64,000 bases of DNA from Curtobacterium pusillum (lineage in GTDB: Bacteria; Actinomycetota; Actinomycetes; Actinomycetales; Microbacteriaceae), in NCBI RefSeq assembly GCF_007673235.1, contig NZ_VDZH01000004.1, positions 310,001 through 374,000 on the forward strand, read 5' to 3'. Positions 1 through 8,191 of the stretch are shown here, in pieces (the first letter of the stretch is position 1; each line of letters begins with the position of its first letter). The notes under the pieces were generated by a model. It was not told the DNA's origin, did not search any database, and saw nothing but the letters and a program-made list of their open reading frames with translations. The position numbers and the translations under genes were made by a program.

Positions 1-296
1 TACCCGGCGATCTGGATCCAGCCGAGCGGCGGGTGGTCGTACCAGTACGTGTAGTGCGTGATCTCGCCGAGGTGCGCGATCGCCCACGCCTGGGCGGTGT
101 ACGTCCCCTCGTCGTCGATGCGCTGGGGTGTGCCGGACATGTTCCACGCCTGCACGACGACCGTGACGGCGAGGACGGGCAGCAGCCAGCCGAGGCTCGC
201 GGCGTGCCGTCGGAACCAGGCGCCGACGCCGGAGCGCTGGCCCGCGACGGCACCACGGATCGGGATGCCGGTCGTGTTGGTGATGCTGGCGGTCAT
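1..296 (-). CDS. Membrane glycosyltransferase, GT39/ArnT-like (5' part only)
   Basis: Only the first 98 codons are inside the window; the rest lies beyond the left edge. The start ATG (294-296) overlaps the stop of the upstream GT2 gene in an ATGA, so the two are translationally coupled. Residues 36-50 form one hydrophobic segment. It is followed by an acidic DDEG (61-64) and then WYDHPPLGW (85-93), the usual start of a polyprenyl-phosphate-sugar-dependent GT-C transferase with the acidic catalytic pair in the first extracellular loop. The family moves a sugar from a lipid-phosphate carrier to an acceptor outside the membrane. The acceptor here is unknown. The family call rests on a short fragment. 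Confidence 0.75.
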   Translation of the reverse strand, partial: MTASITNTTGIPIRGAVAGQRSGVGAWFRRHAASLGWLLPVLAVTVVVQAWNMSGTPQRIDDEGTYTAQAWAIAHLGEITHYTYWYDHPPLGWIQIAG

Positions 297-1783
297 CGGG
301 TCCCTCCAGTGGTCGAAGCGGCGAGTTCACGCTCGTCCGAGCGATCCGTGGTGACGGCGTTCGCGAACCCCACGACCTCGGCCGGCTGCGCAGCGGTCCG
401 GTGCTGCCCGGTGTGCTCCGTCTTCTCCCACCCGTTCTGCCCCTTGGCGTGCCGGACGACGGCACGGACGGCAGCCGCGGCGAGGAACACCTGGTAGGGC
501 ACGAGGCCGAGCACGAGCTTCACGTAGTCGCGCACGCGCACTCGTTCGCCGTAGATACGGCCGAACTCGTTGAGCCCCACGACCTCGACCGCGAGCAGCA
601 TCAGCGTCGGAGCGAGCGGCACGAAGGAGACGAGGGCGATCGCCGTCGGCACCTTGACGAACAGGATCATCACGACGCTCAGCGGGATGAGGAGCCCGGT
701 CGCCGCCTGGATGAACGGCATCGTCAGCATGTACCGGGCGAAGAAGCGCTGTCGGAAGGACGGCAGCTTGCGCCACTCCCCCTTGCCGAGCACCTGCAGG
801 AAGCCCTGGTTCCACCGGGTCCGCTGCTTGAGCAGGGAGGCGAAGGTGGGCGGGGTCTCCTCGCGGGTGACAGCCTCGGGACTGTACGCGACCACGACCT
901 TGGCGCCGTCGGCGGAGAGCCGGACGCCGAGCTCGCAGTCCTCGGCGAGGCAGTGCGCGTCCCACCCGTTCGACCACTCCAGGCGGGAACGGGTGACGAA
1001 GACGGTGTTGCCGCCGAGCGGGATGAACTTGGAGCCGGCGTGGAAGTGCAGGCGCGAGCGGAACCAGAAGTAGTACTCGAGCACGTTCCGGAGCGACCAC
1101 CAGCTCGACTTGAAGTTCATGAGCTGCACGCCGCCCTGCACGACGTCGGCGTCGGTCTCCTGGAAGCGCGAGTCCACCAGGGACAGCAGGCGCGGGTAGA
1201 CCTCGTCCTCGGCGTCGAACACCCCGACGATGTCGCCCGTGGCGTACTGCAGCGCCAGGTTCATCGCCTTCGGTTTGTTCTTCGGCGCGGTGTCGTCCAC
1301 CACGACGCGGATCAGCGAAGGGTGGCGGGCCGCGGCGGCGCGCACGACGGCGTCCGTCTCGGGGTCGTCCTCGCCGACGATCGCGATGATCTCGAAGTTC
1401 GGGTGGTCCTGCTTCGCGAGCATGTCGAGCGTCTCGCCCATCACGTCCTGCTCGTGACGTCCGGGCACCAGCAGGGTGAACCGGTGGGCGGCCGGCAGCG
1501 GGGTCTGGCTGAAGCTCGTCGACTTCAGCGCGTCCCGCGACCGCCAGGCGTGCAGCATCCACCAGAGGGTGGTGAGCGCGATGATCGTGAGCAGCACGGA
1601 CACGGCGATGAGGGTCGAGTACCCGATCCACTCGCCCAGCGACCAGGCGCCCTGCGAGACCTGACCCGAGCCTCCCGTCGGCACGTCGGTCGTGCCCCGG
1701 TTCGGGACGCCCGACGGAGCGGTCCCCTCGTTGGGCTGGAGCAGCGGCCCGGCGGCCGTCAGCAGCGTGGCGGAGATGGTCAT
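293..1783 (-). CDS. Processive GT2 glycosyltransferase with membrane segments
   Basis: A 496-aa inner-membrane glycosyltransferase of the cellulose/hyaluronan synthase-like GT2 type. After one membrane helix (about 55-78) the catalytic domain begins with TLLVPGRHE (103-111). It holds the motifs of the family: D190-A-E-D193, which binds nucleotide sugar and metal; AED (280-282), the catalytic aspartate region; and QRTRW (320-324), the acceptor-site motif of processive enzymes. Two or three helices follow (about 355-400 and 440-460). It sits between a GtrA protein (ATGA overlap upstream) and a GT39 gene (ATGA overlap downstream), which points to a membrane glycan or lipid-linked sugar pathway. 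The sugar and product cannot be told from sequence. Confidence 0.9.
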   Translation of the reverse strand: MTISATLLTAAGPLLQPNEGTAPSGVPNRGTTDVPTGGSGQVSQGAWSLGEWIGYSTLIAVSVLLTIIALTTLWWMLHAWRSRDALKSTSFSQTPLPAAHRFTLLVPGRHEQDVMGETLDMLAKQDHPNFEIIAIVGEDDPETDAVVRAAAARHPSLIRVVVDDTAPKNKPKAMNLALQYATGDIVGVFDAEDEVYPRLLSLVDSRFQETDADVVQGGVQLMNFKSSWWSLRNVLEYYFWFRSRLHFHAGSKFIPLGGNTVFVTRSRLEWSNGWDAHCLAEDCELGVRLSADGAKVVVAYSPEAVTREETPPTFASLLKQRTRWNQGFLQVLGKGEWRKLPSFRQRFFARYMLTMPFIQAATGLLIPLSVVMILFVKVPTAIALVSFVPLAPTLMLLAVEVVGLNEFGRIYGERVRVRDYVKLVLGLVPYQVFLAAAAVRAVVRHAKGQNGWEKTEHTGQHRTAAQPAEVVGFANAVTTDRSDERELAASTTGGTR

Positions 1784-2304
1784 TCGGCGAGCTCCTTCGC
1801 GTGAGCGTCGGTGGAACGGAAGACGAGGGCCTTGTACGCGGCGAACCGGAACGCGGTGCCGAGCACGAGACCCACCCCGTTGCCGGCGACGTTGTCGGCG
1901 AGGGTGGAGATGAAACCGAGGACGTAGTGCGAGACGAACAGGCAGGCGGCGGCGATGCCGAGGCCGATGAGGTTCGTGGCCGCGAAGAGGAGCCCCTCGC
2001 GGAGGGTCTCGCGCCGGCCGGTCTGCCGTTCGGCGCGGAAGGTGATGAACCGGTTGCCGACCCAGGCGACGGCCGTGGACACGACGGCGGAGACGATCTT
2101 CGCGGCGATGGGCCCGTCGGGCATCACGGTCGCGCGGAGGAGGTTGTAGACGCCGAGGTCGATGACGAAGCAGACGGCGCCGATGCTGCCGAAGGAGACC
2201 AGCTGGCGGGCCAGCGTCACCAGCCGCGCGAGGGTCGCGCGCGGCGGGACGGGCACCGCACCGGTGGCGGATGGCACCACAACGGGGGTATCGGTTCGGG
2301 TCAT
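1780..2304 (-). CDS. GtrA family membrane protein
   Basis: A 174-aa protein with about four transmembrane helices. The pattern FGSIGAVCFVIDLGVYNLL near residue 40 and a late FRFAAYKALVFR are typical of the GtrA family. GtrA proteins are thought to flip polyprenyl-phosphate-linked sugars across the membrane, which suits the two downstream transferases. It is the first gene of the minus-strand operon and overlaps the GT2 gene by ATGA (1780-1783). No Shine-Dalgarno sequence is visible. Instead a 15-bp hairpin (CCCCCGA, T, TCGGGGG at 2306-2320) lies directly before the ATG and could hide the start in the mRNA. Confidence 0.9.
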   Translation of the reverse strand: MTRTDTPVVVPSATGAVPVPPRATLARLVTLARQLVSFGSIGAVCFVIDLGVYNLLRATVMPDGPIAAKIVSAVVSTAVAWVGNRFITFRAERQTGRRETLREGLLFAATNLIGLGIAAACLFVSHYVLGFISTLADNVAGNGVGLVLGTAFRFAAYKALVFRSTDAHAKELAE

Positions 2305-2305
2305 G

Positions 2306-2320
2306 CCCCCGATTCGGGGG
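2306..2320 (-). promoter_or_regulatory. Start-adjacent hairpin before the GtrA gene
   Basis: Seven-base G/C arms around one central base end one nucleotide before the ATG of the GtrA gene. If the transcript starts upstream, this hairpin would sit where a ribosome should bind. Its function is inferred only. Confidence 0.35.
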
Positions 2321-2408
2321 TGGTGGGGGTGCGGTTTGGGAGGGGTACAGGCTTACGGAGGCTTCTGCCAGTTTCGCGACACGTGCTGTTCACATGCGGG
2401 TCGCGGTG

Positions 2409-2481
2409 GACGCGACCCCCCGACGGACTGGAGGCGCGGTGCCAGCTGGCACCGCGCCTCCAGTCCGGGGCTGGTCGCGTC
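2409..2481. repeat. Palindromic element, GGAGGCGCGG family (copy 1)
   Basis: Positions 2424-2467 form a perfect 44-bp palindrome with no loop (centre AGCT at 2444-2447). The core is GGAGGCGCGGTGCCAGCTGG. Outside it, GACGCGACC (2409-2417) pairs with GGTCGCGTC (2473-2481), giving a longer interrupted hairpin. It follows the stop of the aldo/keto reductase gene on the minus strand. There is no U-run, so intrinsic termination is possible but not certain. Related copies lie near 8148, 26219, 33530, 37736, 50876, 53458 and 55450. Confidence 0.85.
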
Positions 2482-3485
2482 TACGCGGGGCGCGACGCCG
2501 GGCTGACCGTCTTCGACGCGTCGCGTTCCGGGATGTCCCCCAGTGCCGCGTCGATCGCGGCGAGCGCGTCGGCGTCGAGCGTGACGCCCGCAGCCTTCAC
2601 GTTGTCGGTGACCTGCTCCGGACGCGAGGCGCCGACGATCGCGCTCGCGACGTTCTCGTTCTGGAGCGTCCACGCGATCGCGAGCTGGGCGAGCGTGAGC
2701 CCGGCCTCGTCCGCGACCGGCTGCAGGCGCTGGACGGCCTCGAGGACCTCGTCGCGCATGAACCGCTTGATCATGTCGGCGCCGCCCTTCTCGTCCGTGG
2801 CGCGCGAGCCCTCGGGCAGCGGCTGACCGGGCTTGTACTTGCCGGTGAGCACGCCCTGCGCGATGGGCGACCAGACGATCTGCGACAGGCCGAGCTGCTT
2901 CGAGGCCGGGACGACCTCGCCCTCGATGACCCGCCACAGCATCGAGTACTGGGGCTGGTTCGAGATGAGCTGGAAGCCGAGTTCCTTCGCCAGCGCCGCA
3001 CCCGCGCGGATCTGCTCGGCGTTCCACTCGCTGACGCCGATGTAGAGCGCCTTGCCCTGGCGGACGACGTCGGCGAAGGCCTGCATCGTCTCCTCGAGCG
3101 GGGTCTCGTGGTCGTAGCGGTGCGCCTGGTAGAGGTCGACGTAGTCCGTCTGCAGCCGCTCGAGCGAGCCGTCGATCGACTCCATGATGTGCTTCCGGCT
3201 GAGGCCGGTGTCGTTGTGCCCCTTCGGCCCGGTCGGCCAGTAGACCTTCGTGAAGATCTCCAGCGACTGGCGACGCTCACCCTTGAGTGCCTCGCCGAGG
3301 ACCGTCTCGGCCTTGGTGTTGGCGTACGTGTCGGCCGTGTCGAACGTGGTGATGCCGGCGTCGAGCGCTGCCCGAACGCACTGGGTGGCGACGTCGTTCT
3401 CGACCTGCGAGCCGTGCGTCAGCCAGTTGCCGTAGGTGATCTCGGAGATCTTGAGTCCGGAGTTGCCCAGGTACCTGAATTCCAT
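2481..3485 (-). CDS. Aldo/keto reductase
   Basis: A 334-aa cytosolic NADPH-dependent oxidoreductase of the aldo/keto reductase superfamily, closest in look to the YghZ/Kv-beta-like group. The catalytic tetrad is visible: D49 and Y54 in FDTADTY, K80 in IFTK, and H122 in YQAHRY. The C-terminal cofactor-binding end reads SAIVGASRPEQV. The ATG at 3485 is preceded by a TAGCGT box (3493-3498) at 7 nt, which suggests a leaderless mRNA and supports this start over a much longer open frame running back through the 59-bp repeats. The true carbonyl substrate is unknown. Confidence 0.93.
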   Translation of the reverse strand: MEFRYLGNSGLKISEITYGNWLTHGSQVENDVATQCVRAALDAGITTFDTADTYANTKAETVLGEALKGERRQSLEIFTKVYWPTGPKGHNDTGLSRKHIMESIDGSLERLQTDYVDLYQAHRYDHETPLEETMQAFADVVRQGKALYIGVSEWNAEQIRAGAALAKELGFQLISNQPQYSMLWRVIEGEVVPASKQLGLSQIVWSPIAQGVLTGKYKPGQPLPEGSRATDEKGGADMIKRFMRDEVLEAVQRLQPVADEAGLTLAQLAIAWTLQNENVASAIVGASRPEQVTDNVKAAGVTLDADALAAIDAALGDIPERDASKTVSPASRPA

Positions 3486-4005
3486 GGTGTCGACGCTATC
3501 GGTCTTCCGGGTCGGGTGAGGGGCCGTGCGAGTACCTGCCGCGGGTGCGGCGCGGGGCGGTGCGGTGCGGTGGCCGGCGTTCTCGGCCGGCGCGGTGCGT
3601 TCGCGAGCGGGCGTTCTCGGCCGGCGGCGGTCCGTTCTCGGCCGTCCGGACCGCGAGCGGGCGGTATACCCACGCGACCGCTCCGGGACCGGACCTTTTC
3701 CACCCGCTCGCCCCGCGCCTCCAGGCCTGGCCGTCCCGCGGACCGCGAGCGGGCGGTATACCCACCCGACCGCCCTGGGACCGGACCTTTTCCACCCGCT
3801 CGCCCGGCGCCTCCAGGCCTGGCCATCCCGCCGCCCGCGAGCGGGCGGTATACCCACGCAACCACCCTGGGACCGGACCTTTTCCACCCGCTCGCACCGC
3901 GCCTCCAGGCCGGATTGTCCCTCCACAATTCGCCGCCGCCCAGCTGCATCCACAGATGCACCGACGAGCACCCCGCCCGGCGACCGTCCCCGCAACGCTG
4001 TCCCC
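3486..4005. repeat. Intergenic repeat cluster A: three 59-bp inverted repeats in a 92-bp tandem array
   Basis: This 520-bp gap holds no convincing gene. Three 59-bp units lie at 3653-3711, 3745-3803 and 3837-3895. Each starts GCGAGCGGGCGGTATACCCA and ends CCACCCGCTCGC, so the ends pair over 9-12 bp. They are 33 bp apart, which makes an exact 92-bp period. Each spacer carries a half-site of the palindrome family (CGCCTCCAGGCC). A lone left half-site (GCGAGCGGG) lies at 3603, and CGTTCTCGGCCG-like short repeats lie at 3577-3642. The open frames through it are Arg/Pro/Gly-rich and look non-coding. Confidence 0.9.
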
Positions 4006-4950
4006 ATGCAGCTCGAGGCGACGTTCCCGATGGCCCTCCGGGGCCGCCCGTTCCGCGTCCGGGAGGCCCTCCACCGCGGTGTCAGCGCCGGCCGCCTCCG
4101 CTCCCGCGCATTCCTCCGCCCCTTCCACGGCATCCGGTCGTGGACCCGCCCGACGACCCATGAGCAACGCGCACGAGCAGTCCTCCCCCGACTCCGCCCC
4201 GACCAGGCGTTCAGTCACACCACGGCCGCTGCGATCCTCGGCATCCCCCTCCCGCGCCGCCTCGAACGCGATCCCCGTATCCACGTGACGACCCTCGGGA
4301 CCGACCAGGCGATCCGGGTCCGTGGCACGGTCGGACACCGCGCGCGCCGCGGACGAGTCCGAACCGTCCACTCGGGGACAGCCGCGCTCACCCACCCGGC
4401 GGACACCTTCATCGCCCTGGCGACGATGCTCAGCCGTGACGAGTTGATCGTGGTCGGCGACGCGCTCGTCGGGTGGCTCGGCTGGTGCGACCGGGACGAA
4501 CTCGTCGCCGCAGCCCATCGGTACCGCGGCGCGAGGGGCATCCGCCGCGTCCGCGCGGCACTGGAGGAGATCAGGCCCGGTTCGCGGTCACCGGGTGAAA
4601 CGCGCCTGCGATTGGCACTGACGCGCCGGGGCCTCCCGCAGCCCGCGCTGAACCACGACGTCGTCGTCGACGGGCGATGGGTCGCGTGCGTGGACCTCGC
4701 CTACCCGGCAGCCCGGGTGGCGATCGAGTACGAGAGCGACCTGCACCGCACGGACGATCGCACGTTCCGCAAGGACCTCACCCGCGGTGAGCACCTCAAG
4801 GATGTCGGTTGGTGGCTCGTCCGCGCCACGGCCGACGACGTCGGCGCGGACGTCGAGGTGTTCGTCGCGCGGGTCCGCCGCCTGATCAGCGGGGTGCCGG
4901 CCGGGAGGCACGACCCGCGCCCGACACGTCGGCTCGCGACATCGGGGTGA
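4006..4950 (+). CDS. DUF559-like / AbiEi-type conserved protein
   Basis: A 314-aa protein of a kind often seen in Microbacteriaceae-like genomes. The N-terminal part (about 10-130) resembles the winged-helix/AbiEi-type region, with SHTTAAAILGIPLP near residue 70. The C-terminal part (about 200-310) looks like a Vsr/DUF559-type endonuclease fold: a VDLAYP strand, then VAIEYESDLH, then a basic helix and a WWLVRATADD segment. Nuclease activity is inferred from the fold and has no direct support here. The ATG at 4006 is the first start after the repeat array. Longer in-frame extensions would translate the repeats and are unlikely. No partner toxin gene is adjacent. Confidence 0.75.
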   Translation: MQLEATFPMALRGRPFRVREALHRGVSAGRLRSRAFLRPFHGIRSWTRPTTHEQRARAVLPRLRPDQAFSHTTAAAILGIPLPRRLERDPRIHVTTLGTDQAIRVRGTVGHRARRGRVRTVHSGTAALTHPADTFIALATMLSRDELIVVGDALVGWLGWCDRDELVAAAHRYRGARGIRRVRAALEEIRPGSRSPGETRLRLALTRRGLPQPALNHDVVVDGRWVACVDLAYPAARVAIEYESDLHRTDDRTFRKDLTRGEHLKDVGWWLVRATADDVGADVEVFVARVRRLISGVPAGRHDPRPTRRLATSG

Positions 4951-4953
4951 ACA

Positions 4954-4986
4954 TTGGTTGACGCTTCAACCAAATGGGTGCACAAT
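4954..4986 (+). promoter_or_regulatory. Promoter and 20-bp palindromic operator of the yceI-like gene
   Basis: TTGACG (4958-4963) and CACAAT (4981-4986) are spaced by 17 bp, a normal sigma-70-like promoter. A perfect inverted repeat, TTGGTTGA, CGCT, TCAACCAA (4954-4973), covers the -35 box. This is the size and shape of a MarR-type operator, so repression by a MarR-like protein encoded elsewhere is likely. The regulator itself is inferred. Confidence 0.6.
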
Positions 4987-5079
4987 GGGCTAGCATCAGC
5001 TTCGATGCAGGCGCATGGAACTGGGGTTCCGTCCGACGCCTGCTCGGGAACGCAGACCACACGCTTCGAAGGAGTCACC

Positions 5080-5640
5080 ATGACGCTCACCGCCACCACC
5101 ATCCCCGGCTACCAGACCGGTACCTGGAGGATCGACCCCACGCACTCCGAGGTCACCTTCTCGGTCCGTCACCTCGCGATCAGCAAGGTCAAGGGCAAGT
5201 TCGAGACGTTCGACGCCACCGTCGTCACCGCCGAGAACCCGCTCGAGTCGACCGTCGAGGCGAACATCGACGTCGCGTCGATCAACACCGGCCAGGAGCA
5301 GCGCGACCAGCACCTCAAGACGAGCGACTTCTTCCTCACCGAGGAGCACCCGCAGCTCACTTTCCGCTCGACGGGCATCGAGGCCAAGGGCGACGACCTG
5401 CACATCGCTGGCGACCTCACCCTGCGCGGCGTCACCAAGCCGGTCGTCCTCAAGGCCGAGCTCGGCGGCTTCACGACCGACGGCTACGGCCAGGTCAAGT
5501 TCGGCGCCGAGGCGACGACGAAGATCGACCGCACCGAGTTCGGCGTGAACTGGAACGCCGCGCTCGAGGCCGGTGGCTTCACGCTCGGCAACGACGTCAC
5601 GATCAACCTCGACGTGCAGTTCGTCCTCCAGGCGGCCTGA
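5080..5640 (+). CDS. YceI family protein (isoprenoid-binding lipocalin-like)
   Basis: A 186-aa single-domain protein. WRIDPTHSEVTFSVRHL near residue 13, the central TSDFFLTEEHPQLTF, and VKFGAEATTKIDRTEFG near the end are the standard YceI signatures. The family forms a lipocalin-like barrel that binds long polyisoprenoid or fatty ligands. This copy has no signal peptide and so is probably cytosolic. The start at 5080 has a good ribosome site (GAAGGAG, 5068-5074) and is preferred over an earlier in-frame GTG/ATG. A palindromic operator overlaps its promoter, and a strong hairpin follows. Confidence 0.95.
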   Translation: MTLTATTIPGYQTGTWRIDPTHSEVTFSVRHLAISKVKGKFETFDATVVTAENPLESTVEANIDVASINTGQEQRDQHLKTSDFFLTEEHPQLTFRSTGIEAKGDDLHIAGDLTLRGVTKPVVLKAELGGFTTDGYGQVKFGAEATTKIDRTEFGVNWNAALEAGGFTLGNDVTINLDVQFVLQAA

Positions 5641-5726
5641 TACCCGTCGGACTCCTGACCCGCGGGTCCGTGCGATGCGCATGACCTGAGGGCACCGAAC
5701 CGCAGCACCCTGCAGTACCCGAGGCG

Positions 5727-5760
5727 AACGGCCCGGCTCCTCCTCTGGAGCCGGGCCGTT
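5727..5760 (+). terminator. Hairpin terminator after the yceI-like gene
   Basis: AACGGCCCGGCTCC (5727-5740) and GGAGCCGGGCCGTT (5747-5760) are perfect 14-bp arms around a 6-nt loop, 86 bp after the stop. There is no U-run, as is common for actinobacterial terminators. Confidence 0.7.
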
Positions 5761-6320
5761 CGTCGTGGGGGGTGCGGGCTGGGGGCGGGGTGCACGGGGT
5801 GAACGAGGCGCACGGGGCTTGTGGGCTCCGCGAGCGGGCGAAACACACACCGCTCCAGTCCGGGATTGGGAAGATTTCGCCCACACGATCGGGTCCGGCC
5901 CCCGACAGGAGCATGCCCCTTCCACCCGAGGGCACTCGCCTCCTGGGTCAGCGTCCAAACCGCGTACGTCGAGTGGGTGATTTCGATCGGAGCACCCAAC
6001 CATCCGCGATGGATTTCGCCCGGTCGCATCGCCAGAGCCCACGGATCGAGGTCCGGGAACGACGAATCTTCGCGGGGGCGCACCCACACCGGGTCAGCCC
6101 GGCCCGGCGCGGCCCGGCGCGGGCCTCCGATGCGCGAGCGGGCGGAACTCGTCGGGATCTCCGGTAGGTACGGATGTACTTCGCCCGCTCGGCACCCCCG
6201 GCGGGCAGTAGCGTGAGGACACACCCACGCATTTCGCCCGCTCGGCGGAGGCTCGGGGAATCGAGATCCTCGGCGGGCGGTTGCAGGGAAAGCCCGCTCG
6301 CGTGGCCAAACACTCCGGAC
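5761..6320. repeat. Intergenic repeat cluster B: three diverged 59-bp inverted repeats
   Basis: This gap of more than 600 bp shows no convincing gene. It holds units of the same 59-bp family as clusters A and C, but more decayed. The unit at 6134-6192 is well kept (GCGAGCGGGCGGAA on the left, CTTCGCCCGCTCGG on the right). The unit at 5830-5888 has an intact left arm and a damaged right end. The unit at 5969-6027 has both arms mutated but in register. Further lone right arms (TTTCGCCCGCTCGG near 6232-6245; GCCCGCTCGC at 6292-6301) remain. Confidence 0.75.
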
Positions 6321-6350
6321 ACAAGCACAAGCACAAGCACAAGCACAAGC
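6321..6350 (+). repeat. Hexanucleotide tandem repeat (ACAAGC)5
   Basis: Five exact copies of ACAAGC, followed by GAGCAC-type variants to about 6370, lie in the leader of the TIGR03086 gene, ending some 55 bp before its ribosome site. Such arrays change copy number easily. Confidence 0.9.
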
Positions 6351-6425
6351 ACGGACGAGCACGAGCACCACCCCGAACACGAGACACCCCGCAGCCGAAA
6401 CACCCCCACGAACAGGAGCACCACA

Positions 6426-6992
6426 ATGGCCACCGACTGGATCGCGTTGCAGGCCCTCGCGGCAGCCGAGTTCGGCCGCCGCGTCGCTGCCGTGACGGAC
6501 TGGGACGCCTCCACTCCCGACTCCGAGTGGACCACCCGCGACCTCGTGCAGCACGTCGTCGACGAGCAGCGCTGGATCCCGAAGCTCCTCACGGGGTGCG
6601 ACTACGCCCAGGCCGAGGCGGACCTCGAGTCGATCGGCGAGGACCTCGCCGTCGAGTGGGCGAAGTTCGCGACGGCAGCGACCGAAGCGTGGCGGAATAC
6701 GCCCGCTGACGTTCCGGTGCACCTCAGCACGGACGTCGTGCCAGCCGGCGAGTACCTCACGGAGCAGACGAGCGACATCACCATCCACACGTGGGACCTC
6801 GCCCGCGCGACAGGGTCCGACGAGTCCCTCCCGGACGAGCTCGTGCGCGCAGTGTGGGAGTACTTCGAGCCGCAGATCGAGGACCTCGCGGCCACCGGTC
6901 TCTACGCTGCCCCGGTCGAGGTCGGCGAGGACGCCCCGCTCCAGGTCCGCCTCCTCGCCGTCACAGGACGCGATGCCAGGGTGAGCGCATGA
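6426..6992 (+). CDS. TIGR03086 family (DinB-like, mycothiol-dependent type) protein
   Basis: A 188-aa protein of the DinB/mycothiol maleylpyruvate isomerase-like superfamily. The first helix-rich part has LVQHVVDEQRW near residue 41, and the later DITIHTWDLARATG near residue 118 gives the histidines that bind a divalent metal. Members are small metal-dependent thiol-transfer or detoxifying enzymes in mycothiol-producing actinobacteria. The exact reaction is unknown. The ATG at 6426 has a ribosome site (AGGAGC, 6414-6419). Its stop overlaps the start of the next gene (ATGA, 6989-6992), so it is co-translated with an aldo/keto reductase. Confidence 0.85.
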   Translation: MATDWIALQALAAAEFGRRVAAVTDWDASTPDSEWTTRDLVQHVVDEQRWIPKLLTGCDYAQAEADLESIGEDLAVEWAKFATAATEAWRNTPADVPVHLSTDVVPAGEYLTEQTSDITIHTWDLARATGSDESLPDELVRAVWEYFEPQIEDLAATGLYAAPVEVGEDAPLQVRLLAVTGRDARVSA

Positions 6993-8134
6993 CCGCAGAC
7001 GAAAACGCCCGATCGGGCGAGGCCAAAACCGAGACCGAAACCGAAAAGGCCCGCCCGGAGACCGGACAAGCCGGACCGGACGCAGAAAAGGCCCGCCCGG
7101 AGACCGGACAAGCCGGACAGGGCGCAGAAAAGGCCCGCCCGGCAGCAGCAGCAGCGACCACCCGCCTCGGCGCCACCGGCCTCGAGATCAGCAGCGTCGT
7201 CCTCGGCATGATGTCCTACGGCGACCCCGACCGCGGCGCCCATCCCTGGAGCGTCGGCATCGACGAGGCCCGGCCGTTCGTCCGCCGCGCCTTCGAGGCC
7301 GGCATCACGACGTTCGACACCGCCAACGTGTACTCGGCCGGCAGCTCCGAGGAGATCACCGGCACCCTCCTCGAGGAACTCGCCCCGCGCGAGGACGTCC
7401 AGGTCTTCACGAAGGTCTTCAACCGGATGCGACCGGGTCGGAACGGCGCCGGGCTGTCCCGCGCCGCGATCATGCACGAGATCGACGCGTCGCTCACCCG
7501 GCTCGGCACGGACTACGTCGACCTGTACCAGATCCACCGTTTCGACCCGCTCACACCGGTCGAGGAGACGATGGAGGCCCTGCACGACGTCGTCAAGGCC
7601 GGCAAGGCCCGCTACATCGGCGCGAGCAGCATGTGGGCGTGGCAGTTCGCCGAGATGCAGCACGTCGCCGAGCGGCACGGCTGGACGCGGTTCGTGAGCA
7701 TGCAGGACCAGTACAACCTCCTCGAACGCGAGGAGGAGCGCGAGATGCACCCCTTCTGCGAGCACACCGGCGTCGGTGTGATCCCGTGGAGCCCTCTCGC
7801 CCGCGGCAAGCTCACGCGACCGTGGGACGCGCAGGGCTCGGGCAGCCGGGCGGACACCGACGAGTTCGGCAAGACGCTCTACCGGCAGGACGAGGCCGCC
7901 AACCGCGCGATCGTCGACGCGGTGCAGCAGGTCGCGGAGGCCCACGACGCGAGCATGGCCCAGATCGCCCTCGCGTGGGTGATGCGGCAGCCGGCGGTGA
8001 GCGCCCCGATCGTCGGCGCGACGAAGGAGCACCACATCGACGACGCGGTCGCCGCCACGGCGATCACGCTCACCGACGACGAGGTGACGCGACTCGAGTC
8101 CGCGTACACACCCCGGGTGCCGTCCGGTTTCTGA
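6989..8134 (+). CDS. Aldo/keto reductase with repetitive N-terminal tail
   Basis: A 381-aa reductase. The conserved barrel starts only at about residue 58 (TTRLGATGLEISSVVLG). The tetrad is D110, Y115, K142 and H183. The first 57 residues are a charged tail with EKARPETGQAG repeated twice and a third partial copy, matched by a direct DNA repeat of about 39 bp at 7044-7140, so it is a recent tandem expansion. The tail is probably disordered. The ATGA overlap with the preceding gene supports the start despite the odd tail. A 44-bp palindrome follows the stop and separates it from the convergent DUF2236 gene. Confidence 0.9.
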   Translation: MTADENARSGEAKTETETEKARPETGQAGPDAEKARPETGQAGQGAEKARPAAAAATTRLGATGLEISSVVLGMMSYGDPDRGAHPWSVGIDEARPFVRRAFEAGITTFDTANVYSAGSSEEITGTLLEELAPREDVQVFTKVFNRMRPGRNGAGLSRAAIMHEIDASLTRLGTDYVDLYQIHRFDPLTPVEETMEALHDVVKAGKARYIGASSMWAWQFAEMQHVAERHGWTRFVSMQDQYNLLEREEEREMHPFCEHTGVGVIPWSPLARGKLTRPWDAQGSGSRADTDEFGKTLYRQDEAANRAIVDAVQQVAEAHDASMAQIALAWVMRQPAVSAPIVGATKEHHIDDAVAATAITLTDDEVTRLESAYTPRVPSGF

Positions 8135-8147
8135 CGCACCCACCAGT

Positions 8148-8191
8148 CGGACGGGAGGCGCGGTGCCAGCTGGCACCGCGCCTCCCGTCCG
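8148..8191. repeat. Palindromic element, GGAGGCGCGG family (copy 2)
   Basis: A perfect loopless 44-bp palindrome (centre AGCT at 8168-8171) with arms CGGACGGGAGGCGCGGTGCC and its complement. It fills almost all of the 57 bp between two convergent genes, so it could terminate both transcripts. There is no U-run on either side. Confidence 0.9.

Noticed and set aside
3653..3895. Classical MITE or insertion sequence
   Set aside because: I see no target-site duplications next to the units and no transposase in the window. A non-autonomous element is still possible but cannot be supported here.
3486..4005. Toxin partner for the DUF559/AbiEi-like protein
   Set aside because: Neither side holds a small gene with toxin features; the upstream gap is repeats and the next gene is yceI-like.
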